64,000 nucleotides of DNA from Diospyros lotus (taxonomy: Eukaryota; Streptophyta; Magnoliopsida; Ericales; Ebenaceae). Below the pieces are notes generated by a model. That model was not told where the DNA came from, did no database searches, and saw nothing but the letters and a program-made list of their open reading frames with translations. The translations under genes were made by a program, and so were the position numbers. The stretch spans positions 26,786,291 through 26,850,290 of the forward strand of contig NC_068338.1 in NCBI RefSeq assembly GCF_014633365.1, given 5' to 3'. Below are positions 24,220 to 35,009 of the stretch, in pieces; the stretch's first letter is position 1; each line of letters starts with the position of its first letter.

Positions 24220-27200
24220 CAGGGCTCAGGAACTTACCATGAGAAATGTTGATGCTTAACTTGAACCTAATATGTTGAGTTCCATACCAACAAAATTTCT
24301 GTTAGAAAATATCTACTAACAACATAAATTTGAGACCTGAAAACCTCAAAATAATAGTTTCAAGTCAAGTACCAACAAACCCCAATACTACCAATCATAC
24401 GATTATTCAAATTACTAAATTATGAATTTTTTAATATTTTAAAAACTTACAAAAACTAGCCAAAAATATGAAACAAGAGTGATTACATGATTGAAGCATT
24501 GAGATATCATAACTTGAACCCAATATGTTGAGCTCGATAACCAACCAAATGTCTGTTTTTAGATGATATATAGTAGATTGGCTGATTTGTTGTAGAAAAT
24601 TTGTAAAGGATGACTAAAAACATGAAATTAGGCATGCCAACGCATTTGACACATTTGGATGCCTCAGAATTCCAAATATGTTAACTTGCTAAAATGCTTA
24701 AATATGATGATAAGGGCTATAGCTCAGTTGGTAGAGCACCTCGTTTACACGCGCGCCAATGTTTTTCAAGGGAGTCCATCATGCAATCAAACGAAGTGAT
24801 CTTATTGAAAAATTGATGTCTTACTCCATAACTTTGAGGGAACAAGAGAACAATAGCCTGACAAATGGTCAGGTCCGATTTAAGTGCCTGTTCAATTTAG
24901 GTGCCAAATCAAACCCATCATTCATTTGAAATATTGATAAAGTGAATATCCAGTTAACGCAACGTGTAGCGCGTGTGAAAAAACACACCAAAATAAACCC
25001 TTGAAAGAACAAACTTCAATGGTTCAAACTTGACTATTAAAAAGACGCTAAAACAGACTATTTTGCTAAGTAAACCCAAATATATTGCTTAAATTTGTAT
25101 TGAGAAAACTTGATTACAACCCCTAACTTTTAGCTATATTTATAATATTTGGCTAATCTAAATCCATCTAATATTTGTAATTAAAATTCAACGAGAATCA
25201 TAATAGAAATAAATCCAAAATAAAATTCAACTAGAATCCTAATAAAAATAAAATACTAATCAAACATGAAGTAAAATCATAAATCAAGTAGAAACATGAA
25301 GTAAAATCCTAAATTAAGTAAAATTCTAAAACATATGAAGTATTAAAATATTGTTCTGGTGCTACTGTTCCAGCGTGGTCAGCTCGGCCTTGGCTTGAGC
25401 CAGGTCTTAATCAGTGTTCGCATCACTAACCTATTCAATGCTAGGCATAATGAGTATAAGGACCTCAAAAAAATCTCTTTTCGTCTTATGAACTTTAAGG
25501 TGTATAAAGTTTCATATTTGATTTTGAGACAGAGCGATAGAGGCTTTATTTAACTTAGGTTGATCTAGGCCAGAGGCAGACCTACGTCAAGATAACCCTT
25601 TTTTGAAACACTTTGGTAGTGCTCCTGGATCAAAATCCAGATGGTATACAAAATTGCTTTAACTTGAACCCAACATGTTGGGCTCAATAATCAACCAAAT
25701 TTCTGTTGTTAGATGATATATGGTAGATTGGCTGATTTGTTGTAGCAAATTAGGGAAGGATGACCCAGAAACATGAAATTAGGCATTTTAACACATTTCA
25801 CACATTTCGATGCCTCAGAATTCCAAATACGTCAACTTGCTAAGATGCTTAATTTCATTTTTCTGGGTAATGCAGCTAATGCTGTACAAAAATTGCTTTA
25901 CCAAATAAATAAATTTACCATATATATATTCAAACCACTGAAATTTGGGACCCGAAAGCCCCCATAACAATGATTAAAGTTCTGTATTAACATATAACTA
26001 TACTCCAAATCATATGATCATTCAAATTACCCAATTATGAATTTTTGAATATTTTCAAAAGTCATGTAAACGGGCAAAAACTTTGGGAAAAGAGTGATCA
26101 TAAATTTTTTAACTATTGAGATATGTTGATACATAACTTGAACCCAATATATTGAGGTCGATAATCGACCAAATTTCTGTTGTTAGCAGCTATTCTGATG
26201 GATTGGTTGATTTGTTGTAGCAAATTTGGAAAGAATGACACAAAAACATAAATTAATCATTTTAACACATTTGACATATTTTCATGCCTCAGAATTCCAA
26301 ATCTGTCAACTTGCTAAAATGCTTAACTTTATGTTTTCAGGTAAAACTATACAAATTTGCCTTAACAAATAAACAAAGTTACCATATATATTCAAACCGT
26401 AGAAATATGAGATCCAAAAGCCTGATAACAATGGATTAAAGTTAAGCAGTAACATATCCCTATGCTCCAAATCCTATGATCATTCAAATTACCGAACAAT
26501 GAATTTTTTATTTTTTTTTAGTTACAGAAAAAAACAATTTTTTAATATTTTCAAAAATTATGAAAATGGGCAAAAATTACGAAAAAAATATCACATGATT
26601 AGGGAATTAGATAGTTAGATACAAAAATTGAACCCAACATGTTGAGGTCAATGATCAACCAAATTTCTGTTGTCAGAAAGATATATGCTAATTAGCTTAT
26701 TTATTATAGTAAATTTGGAGAGAATGACCTAGAAACATGAAATTAGGAATTTTAACACATTTGAGTATTTGGATGCCTCTGAATTCCAAATCTGTTAACT
26801 TGCTAAAATACTTAATTTCATTTTTTTGGGTAACACTGTACAAAATTACCATAAGAAATAAATAAATTTACCATACATATTCAAGCAATTAAAATTTGAA
26901 ACCCCAAAGCCTCATAATAAGGAATTAAAATTAAGTATTAACACACTTGACATATTTGGACACCTCAAAAATCCAAAATCTGCCAACTTGCTAAAACACT
27001 GAATTTCATTTTCTTTGGCAACACTGTACACATTTGCTACAAAAAATATACGTGTGTGCGTGTGTGCGCGGTGTATTTGAACCACACAAAAAAGGAACCC
27101 AAAAACCTCAACATAATGGATTCAAGTTAACTACTACATATCTAATATTCCCAATCATATGATCATTCAAATTATTGAATTATGAGTTTTTTAACAATTT

Positions 27201-27690
27201 CAAAATTACAACAAGCCAAAAATATCAAAGATGACTGATCACTTCATTGGAGTATCGAGATATCTTGTTGATACATAACATGAACCCAATAAAGGTTCAT
27301 AATCAACCAAATTTCTGTTCATAGAAGATATATGGTGATTGGTTGATTTGTTGTAGCAAATTTGAGAATGATGACCAGGAAACATGAAATTAGGCATTTT
27401 AACACACTTGACGTGTTTGGATTCTTTAGACTTCCAAATATCTCAACTTTCTAAACTGCTTAATTTCACTTTTCCAGGTAACAAATTTTACCATAACAAG
27501 AAAACAAACGTAAAATATATATTTGAACCACGGAAATTTCAGGCACGAAAGCATCATAAATAATGGATTAAAATTAAATATTAACATAATCTCTATACTC
27601 CAGATCATATGATCATTCAAATTACCAAAATATGAATTTTTTGAATATTTTTAAAAAGTAAGAAAATGGGCCAAAAATATGAAAAAGAAA
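24220..27690. repeat. Diverged tandem repeats in X copy c
   Basis: Copy of the ~480-bp modules described for copy b. It is interrupted at the same place by the segment that starts with the tRNA-like sequence. Confidence 0.75.
24714..24755 (+). other. tRNA 5'-half-like sequence, X copy c
   Basis: Same site as in copy b but with intact GCTCAGTTGGTAGAGCACC, the consensus D-arm and A box. No T-arm follows, so it is a fragment. Confidence 0.45.
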
Positions 27691-28251
27691 AATAAAGTAT
27701 GATCACTTGATTGGATATTAGATGAAAAGGTGTTGACAAAAAACCAAAGGTATATCAAGTTAGAGTTATCCATTTTCTTCAAATAGACGTCAAACTTGTT
27801 TTTCCTTGTGATAGGCATTATTGAAGACTTGTATCATGACTTTAACCATGCTAATGATGATAGACTCCAAGTAAACAATTTAACAAACGAACTATTCATG
27901 ATAGCAAAACAGACATGGACAACATCCTAGCGTTTAAAAACCTTGAGCACAGAACTTACCATGTCCACATGGATTATAGATGTTCTTCAAGTAGAAACAT
28001 TAACACTAGAACTTATGTACCTAAAACTGCAAAAGCACCCACACAGTACCAGTTTCTCCAAGTGCCAATGAAATGTAGCCTAGACTCTGTCAAATCAAAG
28101 CACAATAACGGTGTATATCCTCATCAAGTAAATTTAGTAATATATACTATGATCATTGCAAAAAGTTACATACAAAAGAAACGAGAAAAGGGGATGTAAA
28201 TTAAAACTGCTTAGGGAATAAAAAATGCCAAACAAAGATTAAAACATATAT

Positions 28252-29272
28252 CTTATTAGTTTATTTGCAGCAATAGAATCCATCAGTCCATCAGTCATGC
28301 AGATTTCACTACTGGTAACACGCCACTAGGGACCTGGAATAAACTACGAACAATGGAAATTATAAAAGTTCAAGAAATGCTAAATTATCAGCTTTGAATG
28401 TCAAAATTAGCGATGGACTGTGTACCTCGTGTTCCTGATTGTACTGTCCGGAAGGTTACTGCATATGATATGAGTGACACGATGCCTTGAATAATAATTC
28501 TCAAAGCGTCCTCCCCATGCTTTATTATACACCCTCACACCACCTGTGAAGATTCCAGGGAAAAGAAAATTTTCAAGTATTTGGTAACACCTCTATGCAT
28601 TTAATGAAGATCGCCAAGTTCATTCATCAAAACCTGACTAGATGGCACCACATTAAATCCATCAACAAAAATACAAACCCCTTTAAAAATGGGCTTCCCA
28701 CTTTTCGAACAATGATTAGAAGAACTCAATGCTTCAGCGTCAAACTGTTCCTGTAGTTTCTGATTATCCACGGCCATGTCACTGAAACCACATGCCAAAA
28801 CACATCAATACACATTCAGAATCTCAGTATGATTAGGGGCCAAAAAGAGAACACCAACACGGAAAGAAGCACCAAAAAGAAACTGCTAATAAGTAAAAAG
28901 CCAACCAGAAGGTCATTATGTATACATGAAACTAAACAACGACGAAGAAGTTTAATGCTCTCCTATTCCGGCCCATTTGCTAACTACCAGAATTCAACTT
29001 TAAAAACCAAAAGGCCATCGAATACAGCGAATTACATTTGAAGTACTCATAAATTTACAATAGAATTCTGTATTTTCCTAATTTTTCTCGATTGTTCCGT
29101 TCCTTTTCTTCTCAGTGATGTCAGTAATTTGAATATACGTCATAGGACAACCGTTAATAGAAGCAATCAAACCGCATACAAATTCAGAGAGAGAGAGAGG
29201 ACCTAGCGGAATCGGAGAAGAGCGAACTGCGAAAGGAGGACAGGAGGAAAAGCAACCATGCCTGGGGCTCAG
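28252..29272 (-). pseudogene. REV1: REV1 5'-region pseudogene, cassette b
   Basis: One of the two best preserved REV1 remnants. Exon 1 (29,203-29,272) reads QAWLLFLLSSFRSSLFSDSA. Exon 2 (28,634-28,781) continues SDMAVDNQKLQEQFDAEA and GVCIFVDGFNVVPSSQ. Exon 3 (28,426-28,543) reads WGGRFENYYSRHRVTHIIC then SNLPDSTIRNTR without a stop. Plant REV1 proteins have the same order: SSFR-SPFSDF, KLQ-QF, IFVDGFT-PSSQ, GGRFENYFSRH, THIICSNLPDS. Exons 1-3 join in phase across AG/GT signals. Exon 4 (28,252-28,320) is broken by the same small frameshift as in cassette a. A TAA lies 17-18 codons upstream of exon 1's end region with no clear start codon, and everything after the BRCT region is absent. Confidence 0.85.
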
Positions 29273-29717
29273 ATTACTTATCTGGAAGGGTTTGAAGAGA
29301 GCGAGTGAAGTCGAAGGTCGTTGTTTATGCCAGATGGGACAAATTGGGATGATCGATCAAGAAGATATTGGGGTTTTAGAGCCGTTAGAGGAATGAAACT
29401 TGCTTGCAAAGCAAGATAGATCCCGGCGATTTGATTTTATTTGATTTGGACGTACAGCCAGCTGAGTTGCTTCTCACTCAAGCCCTTGAAATACGTCTTC
29501 TTGATCTTCAGATGCGAAGACACCCGCAACGGCTTTGTTGACCATCTCTATTCGGCTCTACATCAGAAGGTCATTTTCACGTTCAAGGATGACCTGAAGC
29601 TCGAGAGAGGTGAATCGATTTCTCCGACAATCCTGAAAGCCATCGAAGAGTCGAGGTTTGACGTGGTTGTTTTCTCCAAAGAAGTGCGCTTCTTGGTTGT
29701 TTTCTATGAAGTATATC

Positions 29718-29792
29718 CGAGGGATCTACTTTATAAAACACCAGCAAAACGGTGACACCGTTTTGCCGGTGTTTTATAAATTAGATCGCTCG
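29718..29792. repeat. Near-perfect hairpin in TIR fragment b (37-bp arms, 1-base loop)
   Basis: The arm 29,718-29,754 and its reverse complement 29,756-29,792 flank a single base, centred on CGGTGACACCG. The right arm is the coding segment for TVLPVFY-LDRS; the left arm is an inverted copy of it. Such a palindrome fits a template switch or snap-back during repair. Confidence 0.92.
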
Positions 29793-29881
29793 AATTTACA
29801 AAAACAAAGAGGGAGCATTGGAGAAGCATTCGGCAAACACGAGAGAGATTCCAGCGAAGAGAAGGAGAAGCAGAAGGTGCG

Positions 29882-30030
29882 GTGCAGAGATGGAGGAATG
29901 CTCAGCCAATATTTCGGGGGGGGGGGGGGGGGGGGGGGGGGTTGAGTGCAGAGATGGAGGAATGCTCAGCCAAGATTTCGGCGGGGGGCGGCGGCGCAGT
30001 GCAGAGATGGAGGAATGCTCAGCCAATATT
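29882..30030. repeat. Triplicated ~60-bp unit with a 26-base G tract
   Basis: Three copies of GTGCAGAGATGGAGGAATGC start near 29,882, 29,946 and 29,999. They are separated by G-rich spacers, the first an uninterrupted run of 26 G (29,916-29,941), the second GGCGGGGGGCGGCGGCG. Cassettes a and d carry this segment once. The unit is the end of the TIR exon (QRWRNA). Confidence 0.92.
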
Positions 30031-30040
30031 TCTGGGTGGG

Positions 30041-30450
30041 ATTAAGAAACACAAGGGTATCAACTACCCCCTCAACAACTCAAACTCAAAGGGTTATTAG
30101 CACCAAAGTCAAATTTTTAACTTTTGACACTTTTATCTAATGCTCTCCATTTTGACGAGAAAATCTTCATTTTTGACAATAGTTATAATCTTAGTAAATG
30201 TTGAAATCAATTTTAATCGGCATATGATTTTGCTTAGATGGCATGTTACTTGATATTTAATTTATTTTTTATTTTTTTAAAAAAATACTCTCTTTTCTCA
30301 TTTTTGCCATAGCTGCCTCTTCTTTTTACTATGACCGTTTTTTACCTTGTCTCGTCGACACGAATTGGTTAACACACACTCTACAACATATATATATACA
30401 GATACGTAATAACAATATACACACACAACAACATATATATATACACACAC
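30041..30450. other. AT-rich spacer after TIR fragment b
   Basis: No gene is seen. It contains TA and CA dinucleotide runs near 30,380-30,450 and is homologous to 55,026-55,391 with many small differences. Confidence 0.6.
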
Positions 30451-31742
30451 TAAATATGAAAAATGGGCGATCGGGTTGAATTTGGCCCTCGAAAGATGTG
30501 AGTCGGGTTGGGCAATGAAAATTGGGGCCTGGCACGACCTTGTGGCCCTTAATAAATGGGCGAAGGCAAGTTGGATCTAGGCAAGTTGTGGGCTTATTGA
30601 GTCGGCCCAACCCGGGGGCTTAGCTGTCTGGGTTGGCCCACGGGCCGGTAGACCTATGGGCCATTTATTTTCAATTTCTTAAACATAATTTTTAAATATT
30701 TTTTCTCAAATGCAATAAATATTTTTTAAGATATGCTTATAAGTAAACATAATTTTTAATTACTATGTTTATAATCATTAATTACAAATATAATTTTTAA
30801 ATATTTTTATAATTTTTTGGTGGGTCGGGCCAAGCCATTTGGTGGGCTGACACACGGGTAATTTTGGTGGGTTGGGTTGGGACGGACCAAGCTGTGGGCC
30901 ACAGATCACTAGCCCCGCACGTAGGGATGGCAATTACAATTGAAACCATGGAGAATTGAACCGAAACCGAATTGATTAATGCAAGTAAAAATCATTTGAT
31001 TAGGTAATGATTTGGTTTGAAAAAAAAATCGAACACTATTTCAACGGGTATGATTTAGTTATGATTTTCATTAAATCTAAACCAAAATCAAAATCGAAAC
31101 TAAGCCAAATATGTGGGTAACTGAACCAAACCAAACCAAATATATATATATATATATATAATATATATTTATTTAATATATTATATATACACATATTATA
31201 TATATTGACTAATACATTTTTTTAAAAGTCTTTTAATTAATGCATTACAAATATATAAAATATTTAACATTTATAGAGTAATTAACAAATAAAAATAAAA
31301 CATAATCTTAAATTATTTTATTTTTATCAGTCAAATAATTATATTCAAAAAGTTTGAAGTTAATTTGTAACTTTATGCATAACTTTATTAGAGTTTGTCT
31401 TTATTTGTTAGAGTTATCAAAAAATTTTATAAATACTATTTGCAAGAGTTTGTCTTTATTTGTTGGTATGGATCAAACTAAAAAAATCATGATTAAAAGC
31501 AAAACTAAACCGAAACCGAATGATTTGGTTATGATTTTTAATTTTTAAAACCAATGGGATAATGATTTGATTTTGTTTATAATAATTTAATTTTGGTTTG
31601 ATTATGATTTTGACAAAAATCAAAATCAAATCAAACTATTGTCAACCCTACCAGCATGGCCCACATTCTTCTAATCGCCCCGGCCTGTTTGCTACAGTAT
31701 CGCACTAGGACGTGAGGCAGGCTGACCCATTTACCATCTTTA
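30451..31742. mobile_element. hAT-like non-autonomous element carrying a nested element
   Basis: The left end TAAATATGAAAAATGGGC and the reverse complement of the right end, TAAAGATGGTAAATGGGT, form imperfect terminal inverted repeats of the hAT type. Flanks ACACACAC and AGACACAC match at 7 of 8 positions, consistent with an 8-bp target duplication, although the surrounding CA repeat weakens this. Internally it is rich in GGGCC/GGCCC words and contains no transposase frame. A second element sits inside it. Shorter relatives lie at 34,713 and 35,449. Confidence 0.65.
30922..31650. mobile_element. Nested hAT (Ac-like) MITE, copy 1
   Basis: The left terminus TAGGGATGGCAAT and the reverse-complemented right terminus TAGGGTTGACAAT fit Ac-type hAT inverted repeats. 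The 8-bp flanks CCCGCACG and CCAGCATG match at 6 of 8; the unit 2 copy matches 7 of 8. The uninterrupted relative at 35,449-35,635 reads CACTGGCACAACATGGCC at this point, which supports insertion. Contents are AT-rich (TA run at 31,139-31,162) with no transposase. Confidence 0.78.
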
Positions 31743-31771
31743 AGACACACACACAAAAATATATACACAAA

Positions 31772-32792
31772 TAGGGGCGGAGCCAGAAAATATTTTCAGT
31801 GAGGGTGAAATTTATTAAAGAAAAAAATAATAAATAATATAAATATATTAAAAATTAATATAATTTATTTAATTTCTCCCTATTAACATCTTTTACAATC
31901 GACATGGATTTTCGTTTTAAAAATCTCTCCATGACTATTTCAAATTTAATATAACAAATGATAATTAGAGAATACACAAATTTATAAATTCACAAATTAT
32001 GTGATTGATCCAACAATCAAAATATTAAATTATGTGTGCTTGTGCAATTAATTCAACAATCAAAATATCAAATTATGTGTAATTAATCCAACAATCAAAT
32101 ATCAAATTATGTGTAATTGATCCAACAATCAAATATCAAATTATGTGTGCTTGTGTAATTGCTCCAATAATCAAAATATTGCGCCTATGTAATTAATAAA
32201 CTTATTTATCAATCTTAACATCGTATTAACAAACTTATTTTTGAGAAATCTAACATCAATTAACAAAATTCAATCACTTAGTTAATTTTAAAATTAAAAA
32301 AAAATAGATTTTACAGCAAAAATTAGTGAAGTAGAAGCTTACTACTGTGCTGCTCACTAATTTACGTGAAGCAGGGCCGAGATGGAAAGCCGAAGGCAGA
32401 AAGGCAGTCAGGCAAGTGGCAACGAGAGACGGAGGGCCGAAACCCGGAGGAGGGGCGAGCCGACGAACGATGGAGCGAGGCTGCGAGAGAGCTTAGAGAG
32501 GCAGCAACAAGGGAGAGCGAGACTGCGAGAGACCAAGGTCCGAGGGAGAGCCGGTGGTCGGCAAGGGCGAGCAACGAGACGACCGAGGCGGCGCTGACAA
32601 GCAACGAAGCCAAACAAAGGCAAGAGCGAAGGGTAAGGGGGTGGTGGGCAACGACTGGGGGTGGGCGCTTGAGCGAAAAAGGAAATGAAGGTGGGACTTG
32701 GGAGGGTTTGCAGATTTTGGGCAGGTCTCAGTGCGGGCCAAGCCCCAGTGAAGGCCATAGCCCGCACTGGGCCTATGCTGGCTCCGCCCCTG
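31772..32792. mobile_element. Non-autonomous hAT (Tip100-like) element
   Basis: The termini TAGGGGCGGAGCCAG and CTGGCTCCGCCCCTG are complementary over 14 bases and match the CAGGGGCGGA-type ends of Tip100-group hAT elements. Flanks TACACAAA and TACACACA match at 7 of 8. The unit 2 counterpart (near 56,660) lacks it and continues ATATACACACAGTAATAT. The left part has a minisatellite. The right 430 bp is strikingly GC-rich with a 159-codon frame rich in R, E, A and G, which has no recognisable domain and is probably compositional. Confidence 0.8.
31993..32190. repeat. Minisatellite inside the hAT element (~40-48 bp units)
   Basis: About five units with the core AATTATGTGT, TAATTGATCC and AACAATCAAATATC in varying length. 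Subterminal repeats of this kind are common in hAT elements, where transposase binds them. Confidence 0.8.
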
Positions 32793-32837
32793 TACACACA
32801 GCAATATATATATATATATATAGATTAAAACATACAT

Positions 32838-33230
32838 CTTATTAGTTTATTTCCAGCAATAGAATCCATCAATCCAGTCATGCAGATTTCATTATTGGTA
32901 ACACGCCACTAAGGACCCTAAATAAATTACGAACAATGGAAATTATAAAAGTTTAAGAAATGCTAAATTATCAGCTTTGAATGTCAAAATTAGCGATAGA
33001 CTGTGTACCTCGTGTTCCTGATTGTACTGTCCGGAAGGCTACTGCATATGATATGAGTGACATGATGCCTTGAATAATAATTCATGCTTTATTATACACC
33101 CTCACAGCATAGGACAACCATTAATATAAGCAATCAAACTGCATCCAAATTCAAAGAAAGAGAGAGAAAGAGTGAACTGTGAAAGGAGGACAGGAGAAAA
33201 AGCAACCATGCCTGGGGCTCTGATTACTTT
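32838..33230 (-). pseudogene. REV1: REV1 remnant c, exon 2 deleted
   Basis: Shortened REV1 remnant with the exon 4 relic (32,838-32,899), a truncated exon 3 (33,009-33,113) that keeps the CTGATTGTACTGTCCGGAAG segment (minus-strand SNLPDSTIRN-like) and part of exon 1 (to 33,230). The exon 2 region is missing: sequence jumps from CACCCTCACAG straight to CATAGGACAACC, which in cassette b lies about 620 bp farther on. No TIR exon follows, only the conserved leader (to 33,455). Confidence 0.7.
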
Positions 33231-33455
33231 ATCTGGAAGGGTTTGAAGAGAACGAGCGAAGTCGAAGGTCGTTGTTTATGCCAGATGGGACAAATTGGGA
33301 TGATCGATCAAGAAGATATTGGGGTTTCAGAGTCGTTAAAGAGGAATGAAACTTGCTTGCAAAGCAAGATAGATCCCGACGATTTGATTTTTTTTATTTG
33401 GACGTATAGCCCATTGCTGAGTTGTTTGATTCTTACTCAACTCCGCTAAATATCA
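33231..33455 (+). other. Conserved REV1-TIR intergenic leader, no TIR after it
   Basis: Same text as upstream of the TIR fragments (GAAGTCGAAGGTCGTTGTTT, GATCGATCAAGAAGATATTG, CTTGCTTGCAAAGCAAGATA). It lies between divergent gene starts in the complete cassettes and may be an old shared promoter region. Its reading frames are short and unrecognised. Confidence 0.45.
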
Positions 33456-33465
33456 TTGTTAGTGG

Positions 33466-33857
33466 GAGTCGTTCTATAGGGCCAAATAGGCCGACATACG
33501 CAATTATCGAGTGGGGGTAAAATGACAAAATTCCCCCCTCCCATTTTGTAAATTTGTAAGGTAGGCCACTACATTACTCTCTCGCCTCCCCTCCCATGGT
33601 GGTCGCTACGCCTCGCTATCATGATGTTGTCGCCTCGTCTCCGTCACCTCGCCTCATTGAAGATGCAGCGACGATCGACAAGGCGAGGCAATGATGGCAG
33701 CAAGGGACGACGATGAGGCGAGGCAGCGATGATACGATGGCCATGGGAGGTGAAAGGAGATAGTAGAGCAAGAAGAGGAGAGGAGGGGGCAATTTTATCT
33801 TTTTGCCCTCTTTTTGTAAGCCTGTTGGTAAGATTGTATGGCTCTCAAGTATTTTCC
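33466..33857. mobile_element. GC-rich foldback-type element with 10-bp target duplication
   Basis: TTGTTAGTGG stands on both sides (33,456-33,465 and 33,858-33,867), an exact 10-bp direct repeat also exact in the unit 2 copy. Inside, CTCTCGCCTCCC...CCCATGG and its inverted counterpart CCATGGGAGGTG...GAGAG form a foldback around a GC-rich core full of CGCCTCG/CGAGGCG words. A 9-10 bp duplication suggests a Mutator-like non-autonomous element, but the terminal inverted repeats are poor. Confidence 0.6.
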
Positions 33858-33867
33858 TTGTTAGTGG

Positions 33868-34712
33868 TATATTTATTTTTTTCTTTTCTATTCTGATTAA
33901 TTAATTATTATAATTAATATCTAAAACGTTAAATAATAATTTAGGTGATTTCAAATATATGCTAATTTAGTTATAATTTTTTTTAAAAAAAGTAAATTTT
34001 CAACCACAGCTTAGTTTGAAAAATATATCCTAACTATTGCTCACCTTTATTTTTAACTTTTTGTTATGTTTTTTAAATTAATTGTAGTTGGTTTATTCTA
34101 TTATCTTGTTTTATTTTCTTTCTAATGTAAAAACAGTTGTAATATAAAAAGTTAAACATCTTTATCTTTTTTATTTTTTAAATTTATTCTATTTCAAAAC
34201 ATCCTAAATTATAATCTATTTATTTAAGAATAATTATTATCATGTCGAATAATAGTAAAAGGAATAAATTATATCAAACACTTTTAAAATTTAACAGAAA
34301 TATAAAGACACATTTTATATATAAAAAATAATTAAAACATCTTTAATATTAATTTAGTGCATAGCTTAGTCATTCTACCTCATACTTAAATCTTCTTCCT
34401 AATTTCTCTTTTTCCTACCTTTATTTCTCCTTCCCAATCCACAATATGTGCGAATAAGATTGAATGATGATAGTCCCAAAAATACAGATCAAATAATTGA
34501 GTGACGATAAGTTGGAATTCACACCAGTAAGTCATGAGTTCAATTTCTTACCTTGAGTAATAAGGTAAAAGTTTCACATGCGATTTACCTTCTCTGCCAA
34601 AATCAAAGACACGAACGGCTAGGGACCACACAAATACAGTAATCCCAAAATTAAATGATGATGTATGAGAAGTGAGAATTGATCAGATAATGAGCTATAT
34701 TGCTTTTTTAGA
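33868..34712. other. AT-rich start of M block, copy a
   Basis: No gene is seen. It is very similar to 57,966-58,858, with indels of a few bases; unit 2 carries about 60 extra bases near 58,790-58,858. Confidence 0.6.
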
Positions 34713-34896
34713 TAGAGTTGGAAAATAGGCGGGCTGAGCTAAATTTGGCCCGTGAGGGAGGCTGGGCAATAGGAAATATGGGCCCAACATGGCCCTATGA
34801 CCCCTAATAATCAGGCCAAGGCTGGCGGGCCCGAGCCGTGGGCTTGTCGAGTCTAGCCAGGCGGGGCCATGGGCTTGCAAGTAGGGCCATGTCATC
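34713..34896. mobile_element. Short hAT-like MITE (GGCCC-rich)
   Basis: The left end TAGAGTTGGAAAATAGGCGG and a right end ..GGGCCATGTCATCTTCA resemble the termini of the element at 30,451, with the same GGGCC-rich interior. No clear target duplication is visible. Confidence 0.5.
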
Positions 34897-35009
34897 TTCA
34901 CAGGCTAAATCTTCTCTCTTGATTTTTCCTTTGATTTGATGCAGCCATTCTTTCTTCCTATTCAAATATCCTCCTTATTTTTCCTACTCAAATTTTCTAA
35001 TAATTGCAG

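Larger units (their letters stand above)
22101..28038. repeat. X block, copy c (second half of tandem duplication)
   Basis: Nearly identical to copy b at an offset of 5,935-5,960 bp. The head of this copy (two SINE units, 22,101-22,600) abuts the tail of copy b at AAACTGCAAAGG|CATCC. At the true right end (28,038) the same place continues AAAGCACCCACACAG. Shared bases at the joint are few (AAAGCA-like), which points to microhomology or illegitimate recombination. Confidence 0.85.
29485..30040 (+). pseudogene. TIR-domain resistance-gene fragment, cassette b
   Basis: It retains more of the TIR than cassette a: an eroded motif 1, then EDTRNGFVDHLYSALHQK-like text, FTFKDDLKLERGESIS, LKAIEESRFDVVVFSKE, and after a hairpin TVLPVFYKLDRSNLQKQRGS and IGEAFGKHERDSSEEKEK. 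The end of the domain, normally WRNAL-EAANISGW, is triplicated and broken by a poly-G tract. The central TIR segment and all downstream domains are missing, and a stop follows the left hairpin arm. Motif 1 differs from copy e (CGCGAAG versus GGCGAAG). In an intact gene this domain is the NAD-cleaving, signalling part of the receptor. Confidence 0.82.

Noticed and set aside
29796..30100. Poly-Gly/poly-Pro frames around the G tract
   Set aside because: Low-complexity translation of the poly-G spacer in a triplicated pseudogene segment.
32362..32845. 159-codon Arg/Glu-rich frame as a gene
   Set aside because: It runs into the terminal inverted repeat and a TA microsatellite, and has no domain; compositional in a GC-rich part of a hAT element.
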